Shown: positions 9,326 through 18,515, numbered from the stretch's first letter. The stretch is DNA of 64,000 nt from Ciceribacter sichuanensis (GCF_024055605.1 NZ_JAMXLX010000002.1:558001-622000), one strand, 5' to 3'. A program made the numbers and translations. Notes: a model not told the origin generated them from the sequence alone.

Positions 9326-11209
9326 CTACTCCGCCGCCTTCTCCTCTCCATGCTCGTGCACCGCGAGAAATCCACCGGACTGTCGCGCCCAGAGTTCGGC
9401 ATAGAGCCCGCCCCTCTCGACGAGTTCCGCATGGGTGCCCTCCTCGAGGATGCGTCCCTTGTCGAGCACGATGAGCCGGTCGAGGGCGGCGATGGTCGAG
9501 AGCCGATGCGCAATTGCCAGCACCGTCTTGCCCTGCATCAGCCGGTCGAGATTGGACTGGATCGCCGCCTCCACTTCGGAGTCGAGCGCCGAGGTCGCCT
9601 CGTCCAGAACGAGGATGGGCGCGTCCTTCAGCATGGCGCGGGCAATGGCGATGCGCTGTCGCTGGCCACCGGAAAGCTTGACGCCGCGCTCGCCCACATG
9701 GGCGTCGAAACCCTTGCGGCCCCTCTGGTCTTCGAGCCTTTCGATGAAATCCAGCGCTTCCGCCCGCTCTGCCGCTTGGAGCAGCTGCACCTCGCTCGCG
9801 TCTTCCCGGCCGAACAGGATGTTGTCCCGGATCGACCGGTGTAATAGCGCGGTATCCTGTGTCACCATGCCGATATGGCCGCGCAGGCTCTCCTGTGTCA
9901 CCGACCGCACATCCTGCCCGTCGATTAGGATGCGCCCGCCTTCCACGTCGTAGAAACGCAGCAGCAGGTTGACGAGCGTCGACTTGCCCGCTCCCGAGCG
10001 CCCGACGATGCCGACCTTCTCGCCCGGCCTTATGGTGATCGTCAGATGGTCGATCGCCCCCTTCTGCCGGCCATAGTGGAACGATACATCCTCGAAGCGG
10101 ATCTCCGGTCCCGTCACCTGCAGATCGCTCGCACCGGGCTGGTCGACAAGGCCGATAGGCCTGGAAATAAGTTCAGCCGAGTTCTGGATCGTGCCGATGT
10201 TGCGCATGATGCTGTTGAGCTGGGTCATCATGCGTCCGAGCAGCATGTTGAGACGCAGCACCAGCCCGAGCGTGAAGGCGACGCCGCCAGCGGTGATCGC
10301 ACCGGCAAACCAGAGATCGACAGAGACGGCGGCCACCATGGCGATCATAATGCCAGAAAGGATCGCCTGCGATGCCCGCACGCCGGTAATCAACCGGGCG
10401 AAGGGCCGAAGCGTATCCTGAAAGCGGTCGAAACCCTCGCGGATGAAGTGATCGTTCTGATCCTCCCGACCGAACAGTTTCAGCGTCTGGATATTGCTGA
10501 AACTATCGACCAGCCGTCCGCTCACCATGGATGCGGCCTCGGCGGATTCCCTTGCGTGATAGCGGATGCGCGGCACGAAATAGCGCGCGAGCAGCCCGAA
10601 GATCACCACCCAGGCGCCGATGATACCGGCCAGCCGCCAGTCGAGCTGGCCGACCAGCGCCATGGTCGAACCGGTATAGATGACCATGAACCAGACGACC
10701 TGCAGCAGCGAGGTCAGGAGATCGCCCGTCGCCTGCCCCGCCGACCAGACCTTGGTCACGATGCGACCGGAGAAATCGTTCTGGAAGAAGGAAAGCGACT
10801 GGCGCGCGACATGCACATAAGACTGCCAGCGCACCAGATTGAAGAAGTTGAGAACGATCGCCTGCTCTTCCACCAGCGCTCCGATGGTGATGACGAGAAA
10901 GCGCCCGAAAAGCACAACCAGCGCCATTCCGAGCAGTTCGAGCCCATGCGCATGAAGGAGGCCGTTCCATCCCGCTTCCCGCGGCACCGTGTCGAGCAGG
11001 TCGACGAGACGGCCGACAAACCAGAAAAGCCCCGCCTCAAGGATAGCGACGGCGCCGCCGAAAGCCGCCATGACCGCGAACGCGCCTTTCGCCTGAGACA
11101 CGTAGAACCAGACGAAAGCCCATATGCCTTCTGGCGGCTGCAGATCACCCCGTCGTCCGAAGGGATCGACCCAATTCTCGAAAAGGCGGGTAACAGCGCG
11201 GATCATCAT
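9326..11209 (-). CDS. ABC exporter half-transporter (fused membrane and ATPase domains)
   Basis: About 627 residues. The N-terminal half is a six-helix type-1 exporter domain (FFQNDFSGRIVTKV, then a long cytoplasmic coupling region). The C-terminal ATPase domain has Walker A GRSGAGKS, the signature LSGGQRQR, Walker B ILVLDEATSALD and the H-loop AHRLS. It should work as a dimer. It is a close paralogue of the 14046-15902 gene: both share the QDTxLLHRSIRDNI, HVGERGVKLSGGQRQR-type and RQSGGFLA segments. Start: ATG 11209 or 11206; the frame open to 11260 is less likely. Substrate unknown. Confidence 0.9.
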   Translation of the reverse strand: MMIRAVTRLFENWVDPFGRRGDLQPPEGIWAFVWFYVSQAKGAFAVMAAFGGAVAILEAGLFWFVGRLVDLLDTVPREAGWNGLLHAHGLELLGMALVVLFGRFLVITIGALVEEQAIVLNFFNLVRWQSYVHVARQSLSFFQNDFSGRIVTKVWSAGQATGDLLTSLLQVVWFMVIYTGSTMALVGQLDWRLAGIIGAWVVIFGLLARYFVPRIRYHARESAEAASMVSGRLVDSFSNIQTLKLFGREDQNDHFIREGFDRFQDTLRPFARLITGVRASQAILSGIMIAMVAAVSVDLWFAGAITAGGVAFTLGLVLRLNMLLGRMMTQLNSIMRNIGTIQNSAELISRPIGLVDQPGASDLQVTGPEIRFEDVSFHYGRQKGAIDHLTITIRPGEKVGIVGRSGAGKSTLVNLLLRFYDVEGGRILIDGQDVRSVTQESLRGHIGMVTQDTALLHRSIRDNILFGREDASEVQLLQAAERAEALDFIERLEDQRGRKGFDAHVGERGVKLSGGQRQRIAIARAMLKDAPILVLDEATSALDSEVEAAIQSNLDRLMQGKTVLAIAHRLSTIAALDRLIVLDKGRILEEGTHAELVERGGLYAELWARQSGGFLAVHEHGEEKAAE

Positions 11210-11335
11210 GGCGATCCATATAGGCGTTTTCCGCAAGGCGGCAAAGGCGACGCAACACAAATGCCCGTGAGAACCGGCGCGATTGGCGAAAACCCGACCG
11301 ATCCCCTAACTACCCGATCAAAAGGCCGCATATCA

Positions 11336-11343
11336 AAGCGCTT
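11336..11343. promoter_or_regulatory. Possible LacI-family operator upstream of the sugar transporter
   Basis: The 8-base palindrome AAGCGCTT, in the context CAAAGCGCTTGC, lies about 180 bases upstream of the transporter start. Alphaproteobacterial LacI-family sugar regulators commonly bind AAGCGCTT-centred sites, so a sugar-responsive repressor is plausible. No regulator gene is adjacent, and an 8-bp palindrome can occur by chance. Confidence 0.3.
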
Positions 11344-11520
11344 GCATTGCGATACTATTATATTGCATAGCAACCACGATATCGCGAACGACCGATGGCA
11401 TCCTCCCAACAAAGCCTCGACCGATCCTCGCGGCGACGATCCATTGAAGCCGACGACCGGCGGTTCGACAAGGGCCGCACGTGCACGTCGCGCTTCCCTC
11501 AAGTGCCCGAAGGTAATAAC

Positions 11521-12801
11521 TTGGCCGGTATATCCCAATCCTCCACGCGCGTGGCATCCGCATCCGCGGAAACCCAGAGCGGCAGCTACCGCTTTGCGCT
11601 CACCGCGCTCACCTCGCTCTTCTTCATGTGGGGCTTCATCACCTGCCTGAACGACATCCTCGTTCCGCATCTGAAGAACGTCTTTTCGCTCAACTACACC
11701 CAGTCGATGCTGATCCAGTTCTGCTTCTTCGGCGCTTACTTTCTGGTGTCGCTGCCGGCAGGCGCGATCGTCCGCCGTATCAGCTACAAGGGCGGCATCA
11801 TCCTCGGACTGGTGATCGCCGCCGCCGGCTGCGGCCTTTTCGTGCCGGCTGCGTCCTACCGCGTCTACGGGCTGTTCCTCGCGGCGCTCTTCGTTCTGGC
11901 AAGCGGCATCACCCTCCTGCAGGTCGCGGCCAATCCCTATGTGACCGTACTGGGCGCCCCCGATACCGCAGCAAGCCGCCTGACCATGACGCAGGCCTTC
12001 AATTCGCTCGGCACGACGCTTGCGCCGATGTTCGGCGCCTTCCTGATCCTCTCGGCCGCAGCCGGCGCAACGGCGGGCATGACGCCAGAACAGGCGGATG
12101 CGCTGCGCGTGGCCGAAGCCTCTGCCGTCAAGATGCCCTATATGGCTCTCGCTGCGGCCTTCCTGCTGCTGGCCGCCCTTTTCGCCGCGTTGAAACTGCC
12201 GGCCTTCGAAGCCGATGAGGACTTCGATCCGATCACCGAGGGACGCTCGGCTTGGAGCTATCGTCACCTCGTGCTCGGCGCGGTCGGCATCTTCCTCTAT
12301 GTCGGCGCGGAAGTGAGCATCGGCAGCTTCCTCGTCAACTTCCTCGGACAGGCCCATATCGCCGGCATGCCGGAGGCAGAAGCAGCCCACTACGTCGCCT
12401 ATTTCTGGGGTGGCGCGATGATCGGCCGTTTCGTCGGCTCGATTGCCATGCGCAGCATCGAAGGCGGCAAGGCGCTGGCATTCAACGCCGTGATCGCGGC
12501 GATCCTGCTGCTCGTCACCGTCTTCACCTCCGGTTCGGTCGCGATGTGGGCGGTGCTCGCCATCGGCCTCTTCAATTCGATCATGTTCCCGACGATCTTC
12601 TCGCTCGCGCTCTATGGGCTGGGCAAATACACGAGCCAGGGTTCCGGCATCCTCTGCCTCGCCATTGTCGGCGGCGCGCTGCTCCCGGTCGCCCAAGGCG
12701 CGCTTGCCGATACGGTCGGCATCCAGCACGCCTTCCTCATGCCGGTGCTCTGCTATGCCTACATCGCCTATTACGGCATGAAGGGTCACCGCGCGAGCTG
12801 A
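11521..12801 (+). CDS. FucP/GluP-type sugar:proton symporter (major facilitator superfamily)
   Basis: About 426 residues with twelve membrane segments. The [19 protein letters not shown] motif after helix 1, [12 protein letters not shown] in helix 5 and the [16 protein letters not shown] region are characteristic of the FucP / glucose-galactose transporter family. The start is uncertain: the frame is open from ATG 11395, but the first 42 residues are low-complexity and unlike the family. A TTG at 11521 has GAAGG seven bases upstream and gives a normal length. Followed by a clear terminator. It probably imports a monosaccharide such as L-fucose, glucose or galactose. Confidence 0.85.
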   Translation: MAGISQSSTRVASASAETQSGSYRFALTALTSLFFMWGFITCLNDILVPHLKNVFSLNYTQSMLIQFCFFGAYFLVSLPAGAIVRRISYKGGIILGLVIAAAGCGLFVPAASYRVYGLFLAALFVLASGITLLQVAANPYVTVLGAPDTAASRLTMTQAFNSLGTTLAPMFGAFLILSAAAGATAGMTPEQADALRVAEASAVKMPYMALAAAFLLLAALFAALKLPAFEADEDFDPITEGRSAWSYRHLVLGAVGIFLYVGAEVSIGSFLVNFLGQAHIAGMPEAEAAHYVAYFWGGAMIGRFVGSIAMRSIEGGKALAFNAVIAAILLLVTVFTSGSVAMWAVLAIGLFNSIMFPTIFSLALYGLGKYTSQGSGILCLAIVGGALLPVAQGALADTVGIQHAFLMPVLCYAYIAYYGMKGHRAS

Positions 12802-12825
12802 GGCCTACAGCACTGAAGTCATGGA

Positions 12826-12860
12826 AAGGGCGCGTATCGCAGGATACGCGACCTTTTTTT
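12826..12860 (+). terminator. Rho-independent terminator of the sugar transporter
   Basis: Perfect stem CGCGTATC (12831-12838) / GATACGCG (12843-12850) with a GCAG loop, followed by seven Ts (12854-12860), 25 bases beyond the transporter stop. Confidence 0.92.
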
Positions 12861-12889
12861 CCTGATGATGTGCAATCCGCGAAATGCAA

Positions 12890-13312
12890 TCAGCGCGAAT
12901 AGCGTGTGAGATAGATACCGAGCAGGATCAGTGCGACGCCGGCCGGCTGCCCGATGCTGATCTCAGCCGTTCCGCGCAGAATGTCGATCATCAACCCGGT
13001 AATCATCTGCCCGCCGATAATCAGCAGCGACGAGCGGGCGGCACCGATCCTTGGAAAGACATAGGAGCTCAACGCAACGAACATCGCCCCGACGATGCCG
13101 CCGGTAAACGCCCAGACCGGCACGCCGCCGAGCAAGCCGAAAGCCTGCCGGTGAAAGGCCACCACGAACAGGCTGAGCAGCACGAAGCCGATGAAGTGGT
13201 TCCAGAACGAGGCGCGAAAGGCCCCGCGATCCATGGCAAGCCTTCCGTTGATCGAACGGCTCATGCCGACGGCAGCGCCCCCCGCCAGTGCAACGAGAAC
13301 GGAAACCAGCAT
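12890..13312 (-). CDS. Small DMT-type membrane protein, second half of a pair (DUF606/YdcZ-like)
   Basis: 140 residues with five hydrophobic segments, starting MLVSVLVALAGGAAVG at the ATG complementary to 13310-13312. The SRSINGRLAMDRGAFRASFWNHFIG segment is typical of the YdcZ/DUF606 half-size drug/metabolite transporter family. Its start overlaps the stop of the upstream gene by one base (TGATG), so they are translationally coupled and probably form a heterodimer, as other split DMT pairs do. Substrate unknown. Confidence 0.82.
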   Translation of the reverse strand: MLVSVLVALAGGAAVGMSRSINGRLAMDRGAFRASFWNHFIGFVLLSLFVVAFHRQAFGLLGGVPVWAFTGGIVGAMFVALSSYVFPRIGAARSSLLIIGGQMITGLMIDILRGTAEISIGQPAGVALILLGIYLTRYSR

Positions 13313-13779
13313 CACGCGCCTCGCGAATAGATGATGAGCGCGCTGCCGCCGATAACGCAGAGCGCAGCCAGGAAATCGAACCGGTTGAGGACACGCAGCG
13401 GCGTGCCGAACAGACCCCAGCGGTCGGAGACAAGGCCGAACAGGATCTGCCCGACCAGAAGCAGCGACAGCCCGCCGGCAAGCGCCAGTTCCGAATTGAC
13501 CGCAATGGAACTGAGGGCAACGGCAAACGCTCCCGGCGCGCCGCCGAGATACGACCAGAGCGGCGGCTTTGCGTCCCCCTGCCCTCCACCGCCTCGTCCG
13601 CCGGCAAGAAGCAAATTGGCGCGCAGCAGGATGAAGGCCGCGACCGCTCCGATGCCGTGAACCACCCATGATGCCGTGATCGGCGTGGTGAAGGCCGCCA
13701 GTCCGCTGTTAATGGTAAGCATGACTGCCAGCATGGCCCCAGCAAGCGCCGCCCACAGCCAGTCGAGATAGTGCCGCAT
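13312..13779 (-). CDS. Small DMT-type membrane protein, first half of the pair (DUF606/YdcZ-like)
   Basis: 155 residues with five hydrophobic segments. LTINSGLAAFTTPITASWVVHGIG parallels the NGRL...FWNHFIG segment of the partner, showing the two are homologous halves. A glycine-rich loop (GGRGGGGQGD, about residues 60-70) is unusual but keeps frame. First gene of a two-gene operon; upstream lies a repeated palindromic element. Confidence 0.82.
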   Translation of the reverse strand: MRHYLDWLWAALAGAMLAVMLTINSGLAAFTTPITASWVVHGIGAVAAFILLRANLLLAGGRGGGGQGDAKPPLWSYLGGAPGAFAVALSSIAVNSELALAGGLSLLLVGQILFGLVSDRWGLFGTPLRVLNRFDFLAALCVIGGSALIIYSRGA

Positions 13780-13829
13780 ATCGAGATGTCCCCGCCGCTT
13801 GAAGATTCGAGCCCGTCCTGTCCCGCTCA

Positions 13830-13931
13830 GCGCAATTCCAGCAAAAGTGGGAACCGGTTTTGCGTCCGGAATTGCGCGAAACCGGAGAGATAGAGCATTG
13901 GAGGCGATTCTGTTTTCGCCGGAAATGCTCT
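13830..13931. repeat. Rhizobiaceae-type mosaic palindromic intergenic element
   Basis: Two adjacent palindromes. The first has arms GCGCAATTCC (13830-13839) and GGAATTGCGC (13868-13877) around a core that reads GCAAAAGTGGGAACCGGTTT. The second has arms AGAGCAT (13892-13898) and ATGCTCT (13925-13931). The core strongly resembles a dispersed palindromic element I know from Rhizobium/Agrobacterium/Ensifer intergenic regions (RIME/RPE-like). That is from memory and has not been searched. Confidence 0.75.
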
Positions 13932-14005
13932 AAGCGCGAGAAGAGCCCGGACACAATCGATTTATTGATCGGATAACTTTAGAAAATCTGCAGGCGCGGC
14001 AGCAG

Positions 14006-14039
14006 CAAAAAGCCCTTCCCGCATTTCTGCGGGAAGGGC
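14006..14039 (-). terminator. Rho-independent terminator of the second ABC exporter
   Basis: Twelve-base perfect stem (GCCCTTCCCGCA, 14012-14023, with its complement at 14028-14039) and a four-base loop, followed on the minus strand by TTTTT, immediately after the stop of the ABC exporter gene. Confidence 0.93.
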
Positions 14040-14045
14040 CTGATC

Positions 14046-15902
14046 TTATTCCGCCGCTTCGCTTTCGCTGTCCGACTGATCGGCAAGGAAGCCGCCGGAC
14101 TGGCGGTTCCAGAGGTCGGCGTAAATGCCCCCCTCGGCCACCAGACCGGCATGGGAGCCGGTCTCGACGATGTGCCCCTTGTCGAGCACCACCAGCCGGT
14201 CCATCTCCGTGAGCGTCGAGAGACGGTGGGCAATTGCAATCACGGTCTTGCCATCCATCAGCGAGAACAGGCTCTCCTGAATGGCGGCCTCGACTTCCGA
14301 GTCGAGCGCGGAGGTCGCCTCGTCAAGAATCAGGATCGGCGCGTTCTTGAGGAACACGCGAGCGATCGCAACGCGCTGGCGTTGGCCGCCCGAGAGTTTC
14401 ACGCCACGCTCGCCGACCTGAGCGTCGAGGGCCTTGCGGCCCTGCATGTCGACGAGGCCTTCGATGAAGTCCCAGGCATTCGCCCGCTTCGCTGCCTCGA
14501 TCACTTCCGCATCGGTCGCCTCGGGCCGGCCATAGGCAATGTTGTCGCGGATCGAGCGATGCAGCAGCGAAGTATCCTGCGTGACGACACCGATCAAAGC
14601 GCGCAGGCTTTCCTGCGACACATTGGAGATGTCCTGCCCGTCAATGGTGATTTTGCCCTTCTCCAGATCGTAGAAGCGCAGAAGCAGGTTCATCAGCGTC
14701 GTCTTGCCCGCACCCGAGCGGCCGACCAGCCCCACCTTCTCGCCCGCCTTGATGGTCAGCGAGAAGTCGTTGATCACGCCCTTGTCCTTGCCGTAGTGGA
14801 AACGGACATGGTCGTAGACGATTTCGCCCTTCGGCACGGCCAGCGCCTTGGCCGCGGGAGCATCGACGATATCATGCGCCTTGGTCATCATGCCCATGCC
14901 GTCATAGACGGTGCCGATGTTTTCGAAGAGTGCGGCCACTTCCCACATGATCCACTGCGACATGCCGTTGATGCGCATCGCAAGGCCGATCGCAACCGCA
15001 ATCGCGCCGATCGAAACGCTGCCGCCGAGCCAGAACCAGATGCTGAGCGCCGAAATCGAGAACAGTACGATGGCGTTGTTGATATCGACGAGGATGTTGA
15101 GGAGCGTGATCTGCCGCATCTGCCGGTGCACGGTGCCGAGGAAGGCATCCATGCCATCCTTGGCATAGGCCTCTTCCCGGCCCGCATGGGAGAACAGCTT
15201 CACCGTCGCGATGTTGGTGTAGCTGTCGACGATCCGCCCCGTCATCATCGAGCGCGCATCCGCCTGTTCGCTGGAAAGCTTGCGCAGACGCGGGATGAAG
15301 TATCCGAGGATCAGCGAATAGACCACGATCCAGAAGACCAGCGGCCCGACGAGGCGCCAGTCGGCAGCGAAGACCAGCGCCAGCATCGAGACGAAGAAGC
15401 TGATGGCATAGACGAACACGTCAATGATCTTCATCACCGATTCACGAACGGCCAGCGATGTCTGCATGACCTTGGTCGAGACCCGGCCCGCGAACTCGTT
15501 GGCGAAGAAGGTCATCGAGTGGCGCAACAGGAACCGATGCATCTGCCAGCGGGCGATCATCGGGAAATTGCCGGCCAGCACCTGATGCATGGTCAGCGAA
15601 TGGATCGCTCCGACCACGGGAAGACCGACGAGCAGCAGCGCCCCCATCCAGACCAGCCTGGTCCATTCCGTTTCGAGGAAGGTGGCGCGATTGGCGACCG
15701 TCAGCCAGTCAACGATATTGCCCAGGAACTGGTAGAGGACCACTTCCGCCACCGCGATCAGCATCGAGCATAGCCCGAGCACCAGCAGCCAGGGGGCCGC
15801 GGGTTTCGTATAATACCAGCAGAAAGCGACAAGTCCCTTGGGCGGCAGCGCGGGCGCTTCCGACGGATAGGGATTGAGGCGGCTTTCGAACCACGCAAAC
15901 AT
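14046..15902 (-). CDS. ABC exporter half-transporter, paralogue of the 9326-11209 gene
   Basis: 618 residues with an N-terminal six-helix exporter domain (MTFFANEFAGRVSTKVMQTSLAVRESVMK marks the first cytoplasmic loop) and a C-terminal ATPase with Walker A GRSGAGKT, signature LSGGQRQR, Walker B ILILDEATSALD and H-loop AHRLS. The start ATG at 15900-15902 has TGGAG about ten bases upstream and begins MFAWFESRLNPYP, parallel to the paralogue's N-terminus; the frame open to 16004 is rejected. The two could form homodimers or a heterodimer; which is unknown. Confidence 0.9.
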   Translation of the reverse strand: MFAWFESRLNPYPSEAPALPPKGLVAFCWYYTKPAAPWLLVLGLCSMLIAVAEVVLYQFLGNIVDWLTVANRATFLETEWTRLVWMGALLLVGLPVVGAIHSLTMHQVLAGNFPMIARWQMHRFLLRHSMTFFANEFAGRVSTKVMQTSLAVRESVMKIIDVFVYAISFFVSMLALVFAADWRLVGPLVFWIVVYSLILGYFIPRLRKLSSEQADARSMMTGRIVDSYTNIATVKLFSHAGREEAYAKDGMDAFLGTVHRQMRQITLLNILVDINNAIVLFSISALSIWFWLGGSVSIGAIAVAIGLAMRINGMSQWIMWEVAALFENIGTVYDGMGMMTKAHDIVDAPAAKALAVPKGEIVYDHVRFHYGKDKGVINDFSLTIKAGEKVGLVGRSGAGKTTLMNLLLRFYDLEKGKITIDGQDISNVSQESLRALIGVVTQDTSLLHRSIRDNIAYGRPEATDAEVIEAAKRANAWDFIEGLVDMQGRKALDAQVGERGVKLSGGQRQRVAIARVFLKNAPILILDEATSALDSEVEAAIQESLFSLMDGKTVIAIAHRLSTLTEMDRLVVLDKGHIVETGSHAGLVAEGGIYADLWNRQSGGFLADQSDSESEAAE

Positions 15903-16280
15903 GAATATGCTCCAGCAATCTGGCGCCCGGCACCTGACGACCGCAATCGATCGCACACGGGCGGAAATCGGGAAAAAGAGGCCGCAGTAACGGCCGCATG
16001 GCAATTTAAATGGGTAGTTTAGAGAGAAAGGGCGAGCGTTTCGCCGTCACGCAGCCTGCAAATAATGCGGCACCGGGAAACGCGTCGTGTCAATTGTCAT
16101 CATCGAGGCCTCCCTTGTTGCGTGTTGAAGATGCAGACTGTCTATCTATGAAGGTCCGGGTTGAAAAGAGGGAAAATGCGGCAGTATCGCGTTTTGACGC
16201 TTGGATGTTGCCTGAAGACAACAAATCATTGCCAACTCGCCGGACTTGAGGACGATACCCGCCTTGGCTTATGAGAGGGC
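15903..16280. other. Gene-free interval between the ABC exporter and trmL (divergent promoters)
   Basis: 378 bases between divergently transcribed genes. It contains only short open frames (for example 16010-16249, plus) with no ribosome site or familiar composition. It must hold promoters for both flanking genes, but I see no confident promoter pair, operator or hairpin. Confidence 0.5.
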
Positions 16281-16736
16281 ATGACCGCGCTTCGCATTGC
16301 CCTCTACCAGCCCGATATTCCCGGCAACACCGGCACCATCCTCCGGCTTGCCGCCTGCCTGGGGCTCGGCGTCGACATCATCGAACCGGCAGGCTTCGAC
16401 ATCTCAGACCGCAACCTGAAGCGCGCGGGCATGGACTATCTGGCAAGCGTCACGCTCACCCGTCACGTCAACTGGAACCAGTTCGAGACATGGCGGCAAT
16501 CAACGGGCAGACGGCTGGTGCTCGCCTCCACCAAGGCTGCCGAGCGCTACACCGATCTCACCTATCGCCCTGATGACATCCTGCTCTTCGGCCGTGAGAG
16601 CGCCGGCGTTCCGGACAACGTGCACGAGGCGGCAGATGCCCGCGTCATCATTCCAATGGTGGCCGGACAGCGCTCCATCAACGTCGCGATGTCGGCCGCG
16701 ATGATCGCCGGCGAAGCGCTGCGGCAGGTCTCCTGA
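16281..16736 (+). CDS. trmL: tRNA (cytidine/uridine-34-2'-O)-methyltransferase
   Basis: 151 residues, the TrmL length. SPOUT-fold motifs are intact: LYQPDIPGNTGTILRLAACLG at the N-terminus, LLFGRESAGVP in the middle, and IIPMVAGQRSINVAMSAAM at the end, forming the trefoil knot that binds S-adenosylmethionine. It methylates the wobble base of tRNA-Leu isoacceptors. Followed by a large hairpin. Confidence 0.95.
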   Translation: MTALRIALYQPDIPGNTGTILRLAACLGLGVDIIEPAGFDISDRNLKRAGMDYLASVTLTRHVNWNQFETWRQSTGRRLVLASTKAAERYTDLTYRPDDILLFGRESAGVPDNVHEAADARVIIPMVAGQRSINVAMSAAMIAGEALRQVS

Positions 16737-16748
16737 AGACCGCACAGA

Positions 16749-16800
16749 TTAGGGCCAAAACGCAATCAGGACAGGTATCCTGATTGCGTTTTGGCCCTAA
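16749..16800 (+). terminator. Perfect 23-bp inverted repeat / strong hairpin after trmL
   Basis: Arms 16749-16771 and 16778-16800 are perfectly complementary over 23 bases (outer TTAGGGCC, inner CAATCAGGA) with a six-base loop. It starts 12 bases beyond the trmL stop. There is no long T-run after it, though the right arm itself contains TTTT, so it may terminate in either direction or be a mobile palindromic element. A diverged half-copy seems to occur at about 44839-44863. Confidence 0.7.
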
Positions 16801-16993
16801 TCGCCGGAAAGCGCCCCGAACCGACATCCGTCAAGGACATGTCTTCAAAATCCGTTAGACTCCCTACGTTCGCAAGGAGATACGAAGACGGTTGCATCTG
16901 CAACCTTCAGGTGGCACAAAACCGTATTCGCACATTTGCTAATTCTACCGAAAGACGATATGTTGCGTCGCAGCAAAAACCGGGAGATGATTG

Positions 16994-18406
16994 ATGTTCG
17001 AGACCGCATTCGCCCTGAGTTTGACCCACTTCGCGAGATCGCTGAGCTTTCCGGAACGCCTTCAGCGCCGGCCGGGCCGCAATGCCGCCCTTGAACCCTG
17101 GCGTCTGCGCAACGCCAATCTCGATGCCTTTTTCTACGACGTGAAAGCGCTGACGGCAGAAGAAACTTTCTATGTCAGCGATGTGATCGCGGCCGAGGGC
17201 CTGATTATGATCGTTCCGCCGACAGGCGCCGGCATGCTGACGCTCTGCGATACGGTCGACGAATACCTTTTGCGCGGCGGCCGAAACGTCCATGCGCTCA
17301 CTGTTGCCGGCGTTGGCGGCTCCGCCATCGGCGCGGCGGCCTTTGCCCGCAACGTGGCTGACGCCATCGGCGAACCCGTTGCCGCCGTCGTTTCCGGCTA
17401 TGGTCTTGGCGACATCGTCAACGAGGCCGTCGGCGGCGCGTTCTTCTTCGGCTGGCTCGGCCACATGCGCAACGACCTCGAGGTTCTGGACGACATGGTC
17501 GGTCGCCCGCAGCTCGGCGCCTATCAGGACCGTCACCTCATCGAACTCAAGCCGAATGGCAGTTGCCTCGATGCCGACACGGTCAAGAGCCTGCTCGCCA
17601 ATCCAGAGCTTTCCTTCCATTTGCTTGCCGGCCATTCTCGCGGCAACCGCGTCCTGTCCGAGGCCCTCTATGCCTTGAAGCTGGATGACCCGAAGCGCCT
17701 GAGGAAGCTGACGGGCGGCCTGCGCGTCGTCACCTTCGGCAGCCGCATCACCATGCCGCCGGAATGCAGGAACGTCATCGACGTGATCGGCGAGTTCGAT
17801 TGGTTCGGGGAGATCAATTCGCGTCCTCTCATTGAGAGCGATGTTCGCGTGCCCTATGCCGGCCACTCCACCAACACCGGTTTCCCAGGCTCACTTTCCG
17901 TGACGAAAATCCTCAAGGAGATCGTCGCCCACAGCTTGCCGGCCGTGATCGAAGAAGAAAGCGCAGCCCCGGAGACGGCAGCGCCTCCCGTCGAGATCGC
18001 AAAGGCAAGAGCCGCCAAGGCAGCAGCCAAAGCGAAGCCTGAAGAGGTTATCGAGAGCAAGCCGCCCGCAGTGGTGTCCGTCGAACCCCAGCCAGTTGAA
18101 ACATTGGCCGCCGAGCCGCCGTCCGCTGAACCCTCACCAGCAGCCGCCGAAGCCGCCGAAGCACCACTTTCCGAAGTGACGGAGCCTGCAATCGCACCGA
18201 CGGAGCCGGTTACGGTGGAAGACGATCTGCAGGTCGTCGCTGCCGCAGAGCCTGCTCCACTGTCAGAAGTTGCGATCGAACCCGTGGTCGAGGAACTGCC
18301 CGCGCCCGTCAGACCGGAAATGAAGACGGAAATGGCTTCTGCGCCGAAACCTAAGCCCTCGCGCCCGTCAAACAAGCGCGGCGGTCCCAAGGGTGGCCGC
18401 CGCTAA
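16994..18406 (+). CDS. Alpha/beta-hydrolase-like protein with a long Pro/Ala/Glu-rich disordered tail
   Basis: About 470 residues. Residues 1-315 look like a lipase-type alpha/beta hydrolase: LIMIVPPTGAGML strand-turn, and FHLLAGHSRGNRVLSEAL, which contains a G-x-S-x-G nucleophile elbow (GHSRG). From about residue 318 the chain becomes low-complexity, rich in Ala, Pro and Glu with many VEP/AEP units, and ends in a basic RPSNKRGGPKGGRR. Start ATG 16994, with GGAG ten bases upstream. Substrate unknown; homologues may include polyhydroxyalkanoate- or lipase-related proteins, but I cannot name one. Confidence 0.7.
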   Translation: MFETAFALSLTHFARSLSFPERLQRRPGRNAALEPWRLRNANLDAFFYDVKALTAEETFYVSDVIAAEGLIMIVPPTGAGMLTLCDTVDEYLLRGGRNVHALTVAGVGGSAIGAAAFARNVADAIGEPVAAVVSGYGLGDIVNEAVGGAFFFGWLGHMRNDLEVLDDMVGRPQLGAYQDRHLIELKPNGSCLDADTVKSLLANPELSFHLLAGHSRGNRVLSEALYALKLDDPKRLRKLTGGLRVVTFGSRITMPPECRNVIDVIGEFDWFGEINSRPLIESDVRVPYAGHSTNTGFPGSLSVTKILKEIVAHSLPAVIEEESAAPETAAPPVEIAKARAAKAAAKAKPEEVIESKPPAVVSVEPQPVETLAAEPPSAEPSPAAAEAAEAPLSEVTEPAIAPTEPVTVEDDLQVVAAAEPAPLSEVAIEPVVEELPAPVRPEMKTEMASAPKPKPSRPSNKRGGPKGGRR

Positions 18407-18515
18407 CGCGGCCCAATAATGACTCTCCACGTGATGGGTTGGCGGGAGAGCGCTCAACGGCGCTCTTCCAAAGTCGCACATGCCAGGGCAGAGCAATAGG
18501 TCGGAATGACGCGCC

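Noticed and set aside
10046..11650. A 534-residue plus-strand frame crossing the first ABC exporter and the transporter leader
   Set aside because: Overlaps two supported genes and has shadow composition.
14151..15773. A 540-residue plus-strand frame opposite the second ABC exporter
   Set aside because: Antisense shadow; the exporter's Walker and signature motifs fix the real frame.
16010..16249. A 79-residue frame between the ABC exporter and trmL
   Set aside because: No ribosome site, no hydrophobic or conserved pattern, and it lies where promoters of the divergent neighbours are expected.
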